NCBI GenBank assembly: GCA_001897995.1
Contig: MKRV01000260.1
Coordinates: 62,001-126,000 of the forward strand
Length of the DNA: 64,000 bases
From: Alphaproteobacteria bacterium 65-37
GTDB taxonomy: Bacteria > Pseudomonadota > Alphaproteobacteria > Reyranellales > Reyranellaceae
Direction of reading: 5' to 3'
Shown piece after piece: positions 49,446 to 56,343 of the stretch. The position numbers were made by a program, and so were the translations under genes. How positions within the stretch are numbered: the stretch's first letter is position 1; each line of letters starts with the position of its first letter. Below the pieces are notes generated by a model, which worked only from the letters and a program-made list of their open reading frames with translations, ran no database searches and was not told the DNA's origin.

Positions 49446-50384
49446 ATGAGCGTCGCGGCGACGCTGCAGGATTGGCGCGACTGGCTGCAGAGCGAGCGCC
49501 GGTTTTCTGCCCACACGCTCACCGCCTACGAGCACGACGTCGCGACCTTCCTCGGCTTCATGACGAGCTACCTCGGCGAGGCGCCGACGCTCGAGGCGCT
49601 GGGCGGCCTGAAGCCGGCCGAGTTCCGCGCCTGGCTCACGGAGCTCAACAATCGCGGCCTGGCGCGCACGTCGACGGCGCGCGCTTTCTCCTCGGTGCGA
49701 TCCTTCTTCGCCTATCTCGACAAGAACGGGCTGGCCCACAATGCCAGCATCGCCTCGGTCAAGACGCCCAAGCTGCCGCGTTCGGTGCCCAAGGCACTGA
49801 GCGAACGCGACATGGCAGACCTCCTCGAGGCCGAGTCCGACCGCGATCGCGCCCCCTGGCTCGACCTGCGCGACACCGCCGTACTGATCCTGCTCTATGG
49901 CGCAGGCCTGCGCATCGGTGAGGCCCTCACCCTCACCAAGGCTCAGGTCGACGACCTGCTGGCGAGCGGCAACGACACGCTGGCCATCACCGGCAAGGGC
50001 AACAAGACGCGCCTGGTCCTTCTGCTGCCGCAGGCCCTGCAGGCGCTCAGAGCCTATCGCGAAGCCTGCCCCTGGCTCGCCGCGGCCAGGCCCGCCGACC
50101 GGGTGTTCGTCGGCGCTCGCGGCGGCGCGCTCGACCCCGCCATCGTGCAGAAGCGGGTGCGCGAGATCCGCCGCAGCCTCGGCCTCGCCGAAAGCGTGAC
50201 GCCGCACGCCCTGCGCCACTCCTTCGCGACGCATTTGCTGGGCGCCGGCGGCGATCTGCGCACCATTCAGGAGCTGCTGGGCCATGCCTCGCTCTCCACC
50301 ACCCAGCGCTACACCGACGTCGACGCCGCCCGCCTCGCCGACGTCTATCGCAAGGCCCATCCGCGCGCGAAGATCGGAAACTGA
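49446..50384 (+). CDS. xerC: Tyrosine recombinase XerC
   Basis: Resolves chromosome dimers at dif together with XerD. A protein of 312 residues with an N-terminal SAM-like core-binding domain (FSAHTLTAYEHDVATFLGFM) and a catalytic domain with Arg in LLYGAGLRIGEALTL, Lys in GKGNKTR, HALRHSFATHLL, and LGHASLSTTQRYTDV with the nucleophilic Tyr. It ends at a normal length. The gene order DUF484-xerC supports XerC over an island integrase. Confidence 0.95.
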   Translation: MSVAATLQDWRDWLQSERRFSAHTLTAYEHDVATFLGFMTSYLGEAPTLEALGGLKPAEFRAWLTELNNRGLARTSTARAFSSVRSFFAYLDKNGLAHNASIASVKTPKLPRSVPKALSERDMADLLEAESDRDRAPWLDLRDTAVLILLYGAGLRIGEALTLTKAQVDDLLASGNDTLAITGKGNKTRLVLLLPQALQALRAYREACPWLAAARPADRVFVGARGGALDPAIVQKRVREIRRSLGLAESVTPHALRHSFATHLLGAGGDLRTIQELLGHASLSTTQRYTDVDAARLADVYRKAHPRAKIGN

Positions 50385-50388
50385 ACCT

Positions 50389-51081
50389 ATGCCGCAGCAT
50401 ATCGGAATCGTCGCTTGTTCGGCCGAAGGCGCCGCCCTTTGCTACAAGACGATCTGCGTCGAGGGCGCGCGGTTCCTCGGGCCCCATGCCCATCCCGAAG
50501 TCTCGCTGCACACCCATTCACTGGCCGACTATGTCGACTGCCTCGATCGCGGCGATCGGCCGGGCGTTGCCGAGTTGATGCTCTCCTCGGCGCGCAAGCT
50601 CGCGAGCGCCGGCGCCGACTTCCTGATCTGTCCCGACAACACGATCCACCAGGCGATGGGCTACGTGCTGCCGCAGTCACCGCTGCCCTGGCTGCACATC
50701 GCCGAGGTCGTGGCCGACGAGGCCGTGGCGCGCGGCCTCAAGCGGATCGGCATCACCGGCACGAACTGGCTGGTCGACAGCGACGTCTATCCCGAGAAGC
50801 TCGGGGCGCGCGGCCTCGGCTTCCTGAAGCCGACCGACGACGAGCGCGACGAGATCGGCCGCATCATCATGGACGAGCTGGTGCAGAGCCGCTTCACGCC
50901 GCAGGCGGTCGCGACCTTCCAGCGGGTCATGGGCCGCATGAAGGGCGACGGCTGCGACGCCGTGGTGCTGGGCTGCACGGAAATCCCGCTGATCATGAAC
51001 GACGCCAACTCGCCGCTGCCGACGCTCGATTCGACACGGCTGCTCGCCCAGGCCGCGTTGAGACGCGCGACGACTGTCTGA
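50389..51081 (+). CDS. Aspartate/glutamate racemase family protein
   Basis: A protein of 230 residues with the two-cysteine racemase signature: FLICPDNTIHQ (Cys81) and VVLGCTEIPLIM (Cys near 196), plus RIGITGTNWLVDS. Enzymes of this family interconvert L- and D-Asp or Glu, or act on related compounds. The family closely resembles aspartate racemase in order of motifs. ATG 50389 lies 4 bp after the xerC stop. The substrate is unproven. Confidence 0.86.
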   Translation: MPQHIGIVACSAEGAALCYKTICVEGARFLGPHAHPEVSLHTHSLADYVDCLDRGDRPGVAELMLSSARKLASAGADFLICPDNTIHQAMGYVLPQSPLPWLHIAEVVADEAVARGLKRIGITGTNWLVDSDVYPEKLGARGLGFLKPTDDERDEIGRIIMDELVQSRFTPQAVATFQRVMGRMKGDGCDAVVLGCTEIPLIMNDANSPLPTLDSTRLLAQAALRRATTV

Positions 51082-51084
51082 GCG

Positions 51085-51501
51085 TCAGAGCGACTTTCTG
51101 AAGATGATCTGGCCGTCGTCCTGGCGGCCGATCTCCGGCCATCCGTTGGTCCGATAGAACCGTTCGGCGCGCGTGCCGGGACCGGTCGTGAGCGTTGCCG
51201 CCGAAAAGCCCGCCGCCCGCAGATCCTCGCAGGCCTTCGGCAGCAGCACGCGACCGATGCCGCGGCCCTCGTAGTCCGGATGGATGAAAAGGCCGAAGAT
51301 CGTGCCGTCGCGCAGGTCGGCGACCGCGAAGCCCTGCACGGCGCCCGCTTCCTCCCAGACCCAGAAGGTTCCATTCTCGAAGATCCAGTCGGCGGTACGG
51401 TCGACTTTGGCTTGCGAGGCCGCACTAAGCTTGTTCTCCCGAACGGCAAGACGCACTTCGGTGATGCGGGGACGGTCGGCAAGGGTCGCTCGACGAATCA
51501 T
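51085..51501 (-). CDS. GNAT family N-acetyltransferase
   Basis: A protein of 138 residues: MIRRATLADRPRITEVRLAV, then VQGFAVADLRDGTIFGLFIHPDYEGRGIGRVLL with the acetyl-CoA-binding Q/RxxGxG/A turn in EGRGIG, and RFYRTNGW near the end. It acetylates an unknown amine. Convergent with the racemase gene (3 bp gap). Confidence 0.88.
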   Translation of the reverse strand: MIRRATLADRPRITEVRLAVRENKLSAASQAKVDRTADWIFENGTFWVWEEAGAVQGFAVADLRDGTIFGLFIHPDYEGRGIGRVLLPKACEDLRAAGFSAATLTTGPGTRAERFYRTNGWPEIGRQDDGQIIFRKSL

Positions 51502-51510
51502 GGTCTCACG

Positions 51511-52812
51511 TCACGATCGATGGGCGGTCTGGCGGCGTTGCACCAGCCATTCGACCGCAAAGCTGCCGGCAATGGCGACAAGAGCAAGGCCGATGACGAC
51601 CGGCTGGGTCTGCCAGAGGCTGACCATGAAGGCGCCGAAAGCGACGGTCATCAGCACGGCACCGAGCAGAATCAGGCTTCGCCGTCCCCCGACATCCGCA
51701 TGCAACCGCCAGTGCGCCAGGAAGACCGCGAGATAGGTGACCAGGAAGGTGGCGCCGGCGACCTGCGCAATGACTCGAAGATCGAAGAGATTCACCATGA
51801 TCAGGATGGCGCCTGCCGCCCAGACCAGGCCACGGGTCCCCTGCCCCCAGGCCGTACGGCCGAAGGCGGCCGGCAGCTGCTGGCGGGCGGCAAGACCGCG
51901 CGAGACTTCGAGGGCGGAGAAGATGCAGGCATTGATGGCGGATGCCGTCGCAAACAGCGCACCGCCCGCCACGATGACGAACCCGGCATGGCCCAGCACC
52001 GGCCGCGCCGCCTGAGCCACGGCCGTATCGGCGTAACGCGCGAGTTCGGCCGGTGAAATGTTGCCCAGCACGACGATCGCCAGGCCGACATAGAGGACGA
52101 TCACCAGGCCGATGGCGAGGTAGATGGCCCGCGGGATCGTCGTCTGTGGATCGGCGACATATCCGGCAGCATTGGTCATCATGCCGTAGCCGGCATAGGC
52201 GAAGAATGTCAGGCCGACGCTGGCCAGCAGCGTGGCGGCCCCCACGGTCGGGCCCGCCGTCAGCAGGGCCGGCTCGATCCCCGGCATGCCGGCGGCCATC
52301 AGGACAGCCAGGATGACGAGCTTGGCCGCCACCAGGAGTTCCTCGAGCCGACCGACGGCGTTCGATCCCACCATGTTCGTCACCACCAGCGCGATCACGA
52401 TGGCGGACGCGGAAAGATTCTTCGCCAGACGCGACGACTCGTCGCCGAAAAGCAGCCGGTCGGCGTAGGCTCCAAATGTCTTGGCGATCATCGCGACCGC
52501 GATGACCGACGTGACGAGATAGAGGACCGACAATCCGCCGGCGACGACCCGGGAGGGATAGGCACGATCGAAATAATCCATGATGCCGCCCGAACTGGGA
52601 AAGCGGGCCGCGAGACGGGCGTAGGAATAGCCCGACAGCAGCGCGATCACGCCACCGATGACGAACGACAGGTAGACATCGCGGCCGGCCATCAGGGCGG
52701 CCTGCCCCAGGAGCGCAAAGATGCCGGCGCCGACCATCGAGCCGATGCCGAGCGCTGCGACGCCCCACAGGCGCATGGTCCCGTGCTTGGCAGGCGTCGC
52801 GATATCGGTCAC
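51511..52812 (-). CDS. APC-superfamily amino acid permease
   Basis: An integral membrane transporter of about 433 residues with some 12 hydrophobic segments. The first carries the APC signature ALGIGSMVGAGIFALLG; later come VGLTFFAYAGYGMMTNAAGYV and SAINACIFSALEVSRGLA. I chose GTG 52812 with a GGGGG stretch upstream, since family similarity begins soon after; the frame is open further to 52905. It probably imports an amino acid or amine. It ends 9 bp before the acetyltransferase start, so the two may be one operon. Confidence 0.85.
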   Translation of the reverse strand: MTDIATPAKHGTMRLWGVAALGIGSMVGAGIFALLGQAALMAGRDVYLSFVIGGVIALLSGYSYARLAARFPSSGGIMDYFDRAYPSRVVAGGLSVLYLVTSVIAVAMIAKTFGAYADRLLFGDESSRLAKNLSASAIVIALVVTNMVGSNAVGRLEELLVAAKLVILAVLMAAGMPGIEPALLTAGPTVGAATLLASVGLTFFAYAGYGMMTNAAGYVADPQTTIPRAIYLAIGLVIVLYVGLAIVVLGNISPAELARYADTAVAQAARPVLGHAGFVIVAGGALFATASAINACIFSALEVSRGLAARQQLPAAFGRTAWGQGTRGLVWAAGAILIMVNLFDLRVIAQVAGATFLVTYLAVFLAHWRLHADVGGRRSLILLGAVLMTVAFGAFMVSLWQTQPVVIGLALVAIAGSFAVEWLVQRRQTAHRS

Positions 52813-52913
52813 GAAGCTGCCCCCAGCAGCGCGCGGCCCATCGACTCGTCCATGGTTTGTGTCCCCCGCGGCGACCTTACACAATCGCCGCCTGGAGCAA
52901 CACAACCGCTGAT

Positions 52914-53441
52914 CTATTGCGCACGCTTGTAGACGACGTGCAGGGCACCGCCGCTGCGGCGCTCGCAGCTCACGAGGTCGAGGCCGAAGCTGGGCGTTCC
53001 CGACGGAAAGAGCGGAATGCCGTCACCCAGCACGATCGGCACGATCGCCATCTCCAGCACGTCGAACTTGCCGGCCGCGACCATGCCGCGGATCACCTGG
53101 CCGCCGCCCTCGACCCAGACACACCGATAGCCGCGTGCCTCGAGTTCGGCGGCCACGCCACCAAGATCACCCGACCGGGCCTCGACACCGGCAGGGGCAT
53201 CCTCCAGCGGCCGGTTGGTCATGACGATGGTCGGCTTGCCGGGATGGGGCCAGTCGCCGAAACCACGCACGGCCTCGTAGGTGTCACGTCCCATCAGGAT
53301 GGCATCGACCTTGGCCAGGAAGGGTTCGAGGCCGAATTCCTGCGGCGGGTAGGCCTCCAGCCAGTCGAACGACCCGTCAGCGCGGGCAATCTTGCCGTCG
53401 AGCGATATCGCGATATGGCAGTGCCAGATCGTCTTTCCCAT
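52914..53441 (-). CDS. Dihydrofolate reductase family protein (RibD C-terminal type)
   Basis: An NADPH-binding reductase-like protein of 175 residues: CHIAISLDGKIARADGSFDWL, AILMGRDTYEAVRGFGDWP, IVMTNRPLED, VWVEGGGQVIRGMV and IVPIVLGDGIPLF. This is the RibD_C/YyaP-like branch, not classical FolA. The substrate is unknown. It lies 16 bp upstream of the dienelactone-hydrolase-like gene's stop, on the same strand and downstream of it. Confidence 0.88.
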   Translation of the reverse strand: MGKTIWHCHIAISLDGKIARADGSFDWLEAYPPQEFGLEPFLAKVDAILMGRDTYEAVRGFGDWPHPGKPTIVMTNRPLEDAPAGVEARSGDLGGVAAELEARGYRCVWVEGGGQVIRGMVAAGKFDVLEMAIVPIVLGDGIPLFPSGTPSFGLDLVSCERRSGGALHVVYKRAQ

Positions 53442-53457
53442 CAGCCAATACTCCGGA

Positions 53458-54333
53458 TCACGGGGCGAGATGCTTGGCCAGGAAGGCCCTCACATCGGTC
53501 ACGAATTGCTTCCAGGCCGGCTCGTGCGCCCCGTAATGGGCGCCGCAGCACCCGCCGGGCTTGCTGCGATTGCCGACCCCGTCGAGATAGCGCACCGGCA
53601 GGCCGAGCGCATCGAAGCTGTGATGCGCGCCGTCGTAGATTTTCGTTTCGACCAGATCCTTGCCGCGGGCGACCCGGTCGATCACGGCCTGGCAACGCGG
53701 CACCGGCGTCCAGTCGTCGAGCGCACCCATCGCAAACAGGGTCGGCTGGCGTACCGTGAGCGGCGATTCCAGCGAGTCCGCCAGGGCGCAGTCGGGATAG
53801 ACCAGCACGACGGCCCTGGCGGGCGGGGCAGCGGGCGCGGCCGAGGGTGATGCGGACGCCTGGCCCGACAGCGCGCGCAGCATCGCGACACCGCCACCGT
53901 AGGAATAGCCCATGTAGGCGAGGCGCTTGGGATCGATGCCGGGCTGCCGGGCCAGCCAGCCCAACGCCGCATCGATGTCGTGCGCCCGCGCCTCCGCATC
54001 GGCCTGGGTCGGCCAGTGGCGGCCGCAAACGTCCTTGAGACCGCGCGCCGAGAAGCTGTCGACGACGAGCGCGGCATAGCCCCAGGATGCCAGCAGCCCC
54101 GCCATACGCGCGGTGTTCTGTCCCGGTCCGCCGCAACCGTGAAAGATCGCGACCGCCGCAACGGGCGTCGATGCGTTGGCCGGACGGAAGAGCTGTGCCG
54201 CGAGCTGGACCGTGCGGCCGGCCTGCTCGACCGGCACGCGGACGTTCTGCTGCGCACCGGCCGGCAGGGCCGCCAGCAACGCCATGATTGCCGTCAGGAT
54301 CGCCAGGGAGGCGGCGCCGAGGAGACGCCTCAC
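53458..54333 (-). CDS. Dienelactone hydrolase family protein, exported
   Basis: A protein of 291 residues with a signal peptide (about 1-27, ILTAIMALLAALPAGAQ). Alpha/beta hydrolase with AIFHGCGGPGQNTARMA, the nucleophile elbow GYSYGGG, the acid in GALDDWTP and the histidine in DGAHHSFDALG, so the catalytic triad is complete. The nucleophile is Ser, unlike the Cys of true dienelactone hydrolase. GTG start overlaps the nsrR-like stop (GTGA), so it is translated with the regulator gene. Confidence 0.87.
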   Translation of the reverse strand: MRRLLGAASLAILTAIMALLAALPAGAQQNVRVPVEQAGRTVQLAAQLFRPANASTPVAAVAIFHGCGGPGQNTARMAGLLASWGYAALVVDSFSARGLKDVCGRHWPTQADAEARAHDIDAALGWLARQPGIDPKRLAYMGYSYGGGVAMLRALSGQASASPSAAPAAPPARAVVLVYPDCALADSLESPLTVRQPTLFAMGALDDWTPVPRCQAVIDRVARGKDLVETKIYDGAHHSFDALGLPVRYLDGVGNRSKPGGCCGAHYGAHEPAWKQFVTDVRAFLAKHLAP

Positions 54334-54758
54334 GACGCCAACTGCGCTTCGAACAGACGCATGAGCTTTGACCGCTTCTTCAGGAGGTCGGCCAAGGTAT
54401 AGCGATCGAGCACCGCCATGAAGGCTGCAAGTGCTTCATCGAGGGCGCCGGTCAGGCCGCAGGCCGGCGCGATGACGCAGGAGCCGCACTCCACCAGTTC
54501 GAACCCCTCCTCGGTCCGGCGCACGACGTCGCCGACATTGATCTGGTCGGCCGGCCGCGCCAGGCGGATGCCGCCAAGCCGGCCGCGCACGCCTTCGACG
54601 TAGCCCGCCTTGCCGAGGTCATGGGCGACTTTCATCAGGTGGTTCTGCGAGATGCCGTAGGCGCGCGCGATCTCCGAAATCGAGCAGACCTTGTCGGGCT
54701 GCGCGCCGAGATAGAGCAGCACCCGCATGGCGTAGTCGGTGTAGCGCGTCAGTCGCAT
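54330..54758 (-). CDS. nsrR: Rrf2-family regulator, NsrR-like (nitric oxide sensor)
   Basis: A protein of 142 residues. The winged helix (MRLTRYTDYAMRVLLYLG, ISEIARAYGISQNHLMKVAH) is followed by VRGRLGGIRLA, INVGDVVRRTEEGFELVEC and LDEALAAFMAVLDRYTLADL, all close to NsrR. Three cysteines that should hold an iron-sulfur cluster are Cys91, Cys94 and Cys100; E. coli NsrR has 91, 96 and 102 as I recall, so the first spacing is shorter here. Divergent from the haemoglobin-oxidase operon across ATACATG motifs. It likely represses that operon until NO damages the cluster. Confidence 0.87.
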   Translation of the reverse strand: MRLTRYTDYAMRVLLYLGAQPDKVCSISEIARAYGISQNHLMKVAHDLGKAGYVEGVRGRLGGIRLARPADQINVGDVVRRTEEGFELVECGSCVIAPACGLTGALDEALAAFMAVLDRYTLADLLKKRSKLMRLFEAQLAS

Positions 54759-54794
54759 GCCAGCCCCGGAGACCTCGCTCTGATGAGGATCGAC

Positions 54795-54857
54795 AATACA
54801 TGTATTTGATTGACATGTTTAGGGCATCAAAATACATGTACTTTAGATACATGATTT
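54795..54857. promoter_or_regulatory. NsrR-type operator region: repeated ATACATG motifs
   Basis: The spacer before the haemoglobin gene has a perfect 12-bp palindrome AATACATGTATT (54795-54806), and ATACATG recurs at 54832-54838 and 54847-54853 with a GACATGT near 54812. The stretch is strikingly AT-rich for this genome. The motif fits the half-sites of NsrR-type operators (ATGCAT/ATACAT-like). Binding is inferred from the divergent nsrR-like gene. Confidence 0.62.
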
Positions 54858-54868
54858 GGAGCGATCCC

Positions 54869-55264
54869 ATGAACGGCATCGAGGGTATCGACGAGGAAGG
54901 CCTCGCCCGGCTGGTCACCCGCTTCTATGGCAAGGTCCGCCAGGACCCGCTGATCGGCCCGGTTTTCAACGACGCGATCGACGACTGGCCCGAGCATCTG
55001 GAGAAGCTCGCAGCCTTCTGGTCTTCCCTGATGCTGACGACCGGCCGCTACAAGGGCATGCCGATGGCCGCCCATCTCAAGCATCGCAGCCGCCTGACGC
55101 CTGCCATGTTCGAGCGCTGGCTCGGCCTATGGCGCGAGACCACGGCCGAGGAAATGCCGGCGCAGGCCGCCGCCGCCCTGCAGGCCAAGGCCAACCGTAT
55201 CGCCGAGAGCTTCAAGCTGGCGTTGATGCTGAAGCTCGATCCCGCGCCCGGCCACGCCGCCTGA
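54869..55264 (+). CDS. Group III truncated haemoglobin
   Basis: A haem protein of 131 residues: [48 protein letters not shown], then [25 protein letters not shown]. The 2-on-2 globin of group III is recognised by these stretches, with the proximal His in the HLKH region. It binds O2 or NO and is usually linked to microaerobic or NO stress. ATG 54869 has GGAG 8 nt upstream; an earlier frame start at 54800 lies within the operator DNA and is unlikely. Confidence 0.9.
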   Translation: MNGIEGIDEEGLARLVTRFYGKVRQDPLIGPVFNDAIDDWPEHLEKLAAFWSSLMLTTGRYKGMPMAAHLKHRSRLTPAMFERWLGLWRETTAEEMPAQAAAALQAKANRIAESFKLALMLKLDPAPGHAA

Positions 55265-55298
55265 TTCGCCACGCCGCCTGTTTCGGAGGAGAAGCATC

Positions 55299-56042
55299 AT
55301 GCAAGGCCCTGCGCACATTCAGCCCGTCGACCTCCCAACCGTCGATCTCCCCACCGTCGATCTCCCCACCGTCGATCTCGATGTCCATCACAAGGCCGTC
55401 GGCCTGTCCGACCGCGTGGCGCTCGGCTTCACCAAGGTCCTGCGCTTCTGTGCCGACACGTTCTTCGCCAAGCGTTACGGCCATCGCGCCGTGGTGCTGG
55501 AGACGGTCGCCGCCGTACCCGGCATGGTCGGTGCAACGCTCACCCATCTGCGATGCCTGCGCCGCATGACCGACGACAATGGCTGGATCCGCACGCTCAT
55601 GGAGGAGGCAGAGAACGAGCGGATGCATCTCATGACCTTCATCCATGTCGCCAAGCCGACGTTGTTCGAACGCTGCGTCATCCTGGGCGCCCAGTGGGTG
55701 TTCTACCTGGCCTTCTTCGGCCTCTATCTCGCAAGCCCCCGGACCGCCCATCGCGTCGTCGGCTATTTCGAGGAGGAAGCCGTCGTCAGCTACACCTACT
55801 ATCTGCAGGAACTGGACGAAGGCCGTTCCCCCAACGTGCCGGCACCGGCGATCGCGCGGCACTACTGGAAGCTGCCCGACGATGCGACCCTGCGCGACGT
55901 CGTGCTCGCGGTGCGGGCCGACGAAGCCCATCACCGCGACATCAATCACGGTTTCGCCAGCGAGCTCGCAGGCCTCGAGGTCGGCGACCGGAAGGTCGCG
56001 CCCTATCCCGCACACGCCGACGACATCCGGCTGGCGGCCTGA
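55299..56042 (+). CDS. aox: Alternative oxidase (ubiquinol oxidase, cyanide/NO-resistant)
   Basis: A membrane-bound di-iron ubiquinol oxidase of 247 residues that reduces O2 to water without proton pumping. All four iron-ligand motifs are present: [38 protein letters not shown] and [14 protein letters not shown]. Hydrophobic helices such as [12 protein letters not shown] anchor it to the inner face of the membrane. Near the N-terminus VDLPT repeats three times. It is 34 bp downstream of the haemoglobin gene and 1 bp upstream of the DUF1971 gene, all under the same control region. NO-resistant respiration fits the NsrR context. Confidence 0.93.
   Translation: MQGPAHIQPVDLPTVDLPTVDLPTVDLDVHHKAVGLSDRVALGFTKVLRFCADTFFAKRYGHRAVVLETVAAVPGMVGATLTHLRCLRRMTDDNGWIRTLMEEAENERMHLMTFIHVAKPTLFERCVILGAQWVFYLAFFGLYLASPRTAHRVVGYFEEEAVVSYTYYLQELDEGRSPNVPAPAIARHYWKLPDDATLRDVVLAVRADEAHHRDINHGFASELAGLEVGDRKVAPYPAHADDIRLAA
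55326..55379 (+). repeat. 15-bp tandem repeat in the alternative oxidase N-terminus
   Basis: GTCGATCTCCCCACC or a near-copy occurs three times in tandem plus a 9-bp partial copy, encoding [18 protein letters not shown]. The unit keeps the frame, so copy-number change would only change the length of the N-terminal tail. Confidence 0.9.
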
Positions 56043-56043
56043 A

Positions 56044-56343
56044 ATGAAAAGGCCCTACCGCTCCACGCCGGTCTTCGATGAGAAGACGCTCCCCGCCGCC
56101 TTGCGCGGGGAGCATCGGACGAAGGCCGGAGTCTGGGGCGTGATCGAAGTGATCGAGGGGCAGTTGAAGTTCATGCTGGCTGACGGAACCGGCGAGACCA
56201 TCCTGACCCCCGACCGGCCCGGCCTGGTCCAGCCGGAGCAGCCCCATCGCGTGGAACCGATCGGCGCCCTGCTGATGCAGATCCACTTCTACGACGAGCC
56301 GCCCGAGGTCAGCGCGGCGGCGGCACCGGTTCCTCGACCCTAG
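56044..56343 (+). CDS. DUF1971 protein (YeaR/TehB-N-like cupin)
   Basis: A small cupin of 99 residues: PYRSTPVFDEKTLPAALRGEHRTKAGVWG, then LVQPEQPHRVEPIG and FYDEPP. DUF1971 includes E. coli YeaR, whose gene is induced by nitrate and NO through NsrR/NarL, and the N-terminal part of some tellurite-resistance proteins. Here it starts one base after the oxidase stop, so it belongs to the haemoglobin-oxidase operon. Its 3' end overlaps the convergent antiporter gene by 35 bp. The biochemical role is unknown. Confidence 0.87.
   Translation: MKRPYRSTPVFDEKTLPAALRGEHRTKAGVWGVIEVIEGQLKFMLADGTGETILTPDRPGLVQPEQPHRVEPIGALLMQIHFYDEPPEVSAAAAPVPRP

Noticed and set aside
54800-54868. Upstream start for the truncated haemoglobin
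   Set aside because: The extra residues are encoded by the AT-rich operator region; ATG 54869 has a good ribosome site and fits family length.
55326-55379. CRISPR-like array
   Set aside because: The repeats are contiguous 15-mers inside a coding sequence, without spacers.
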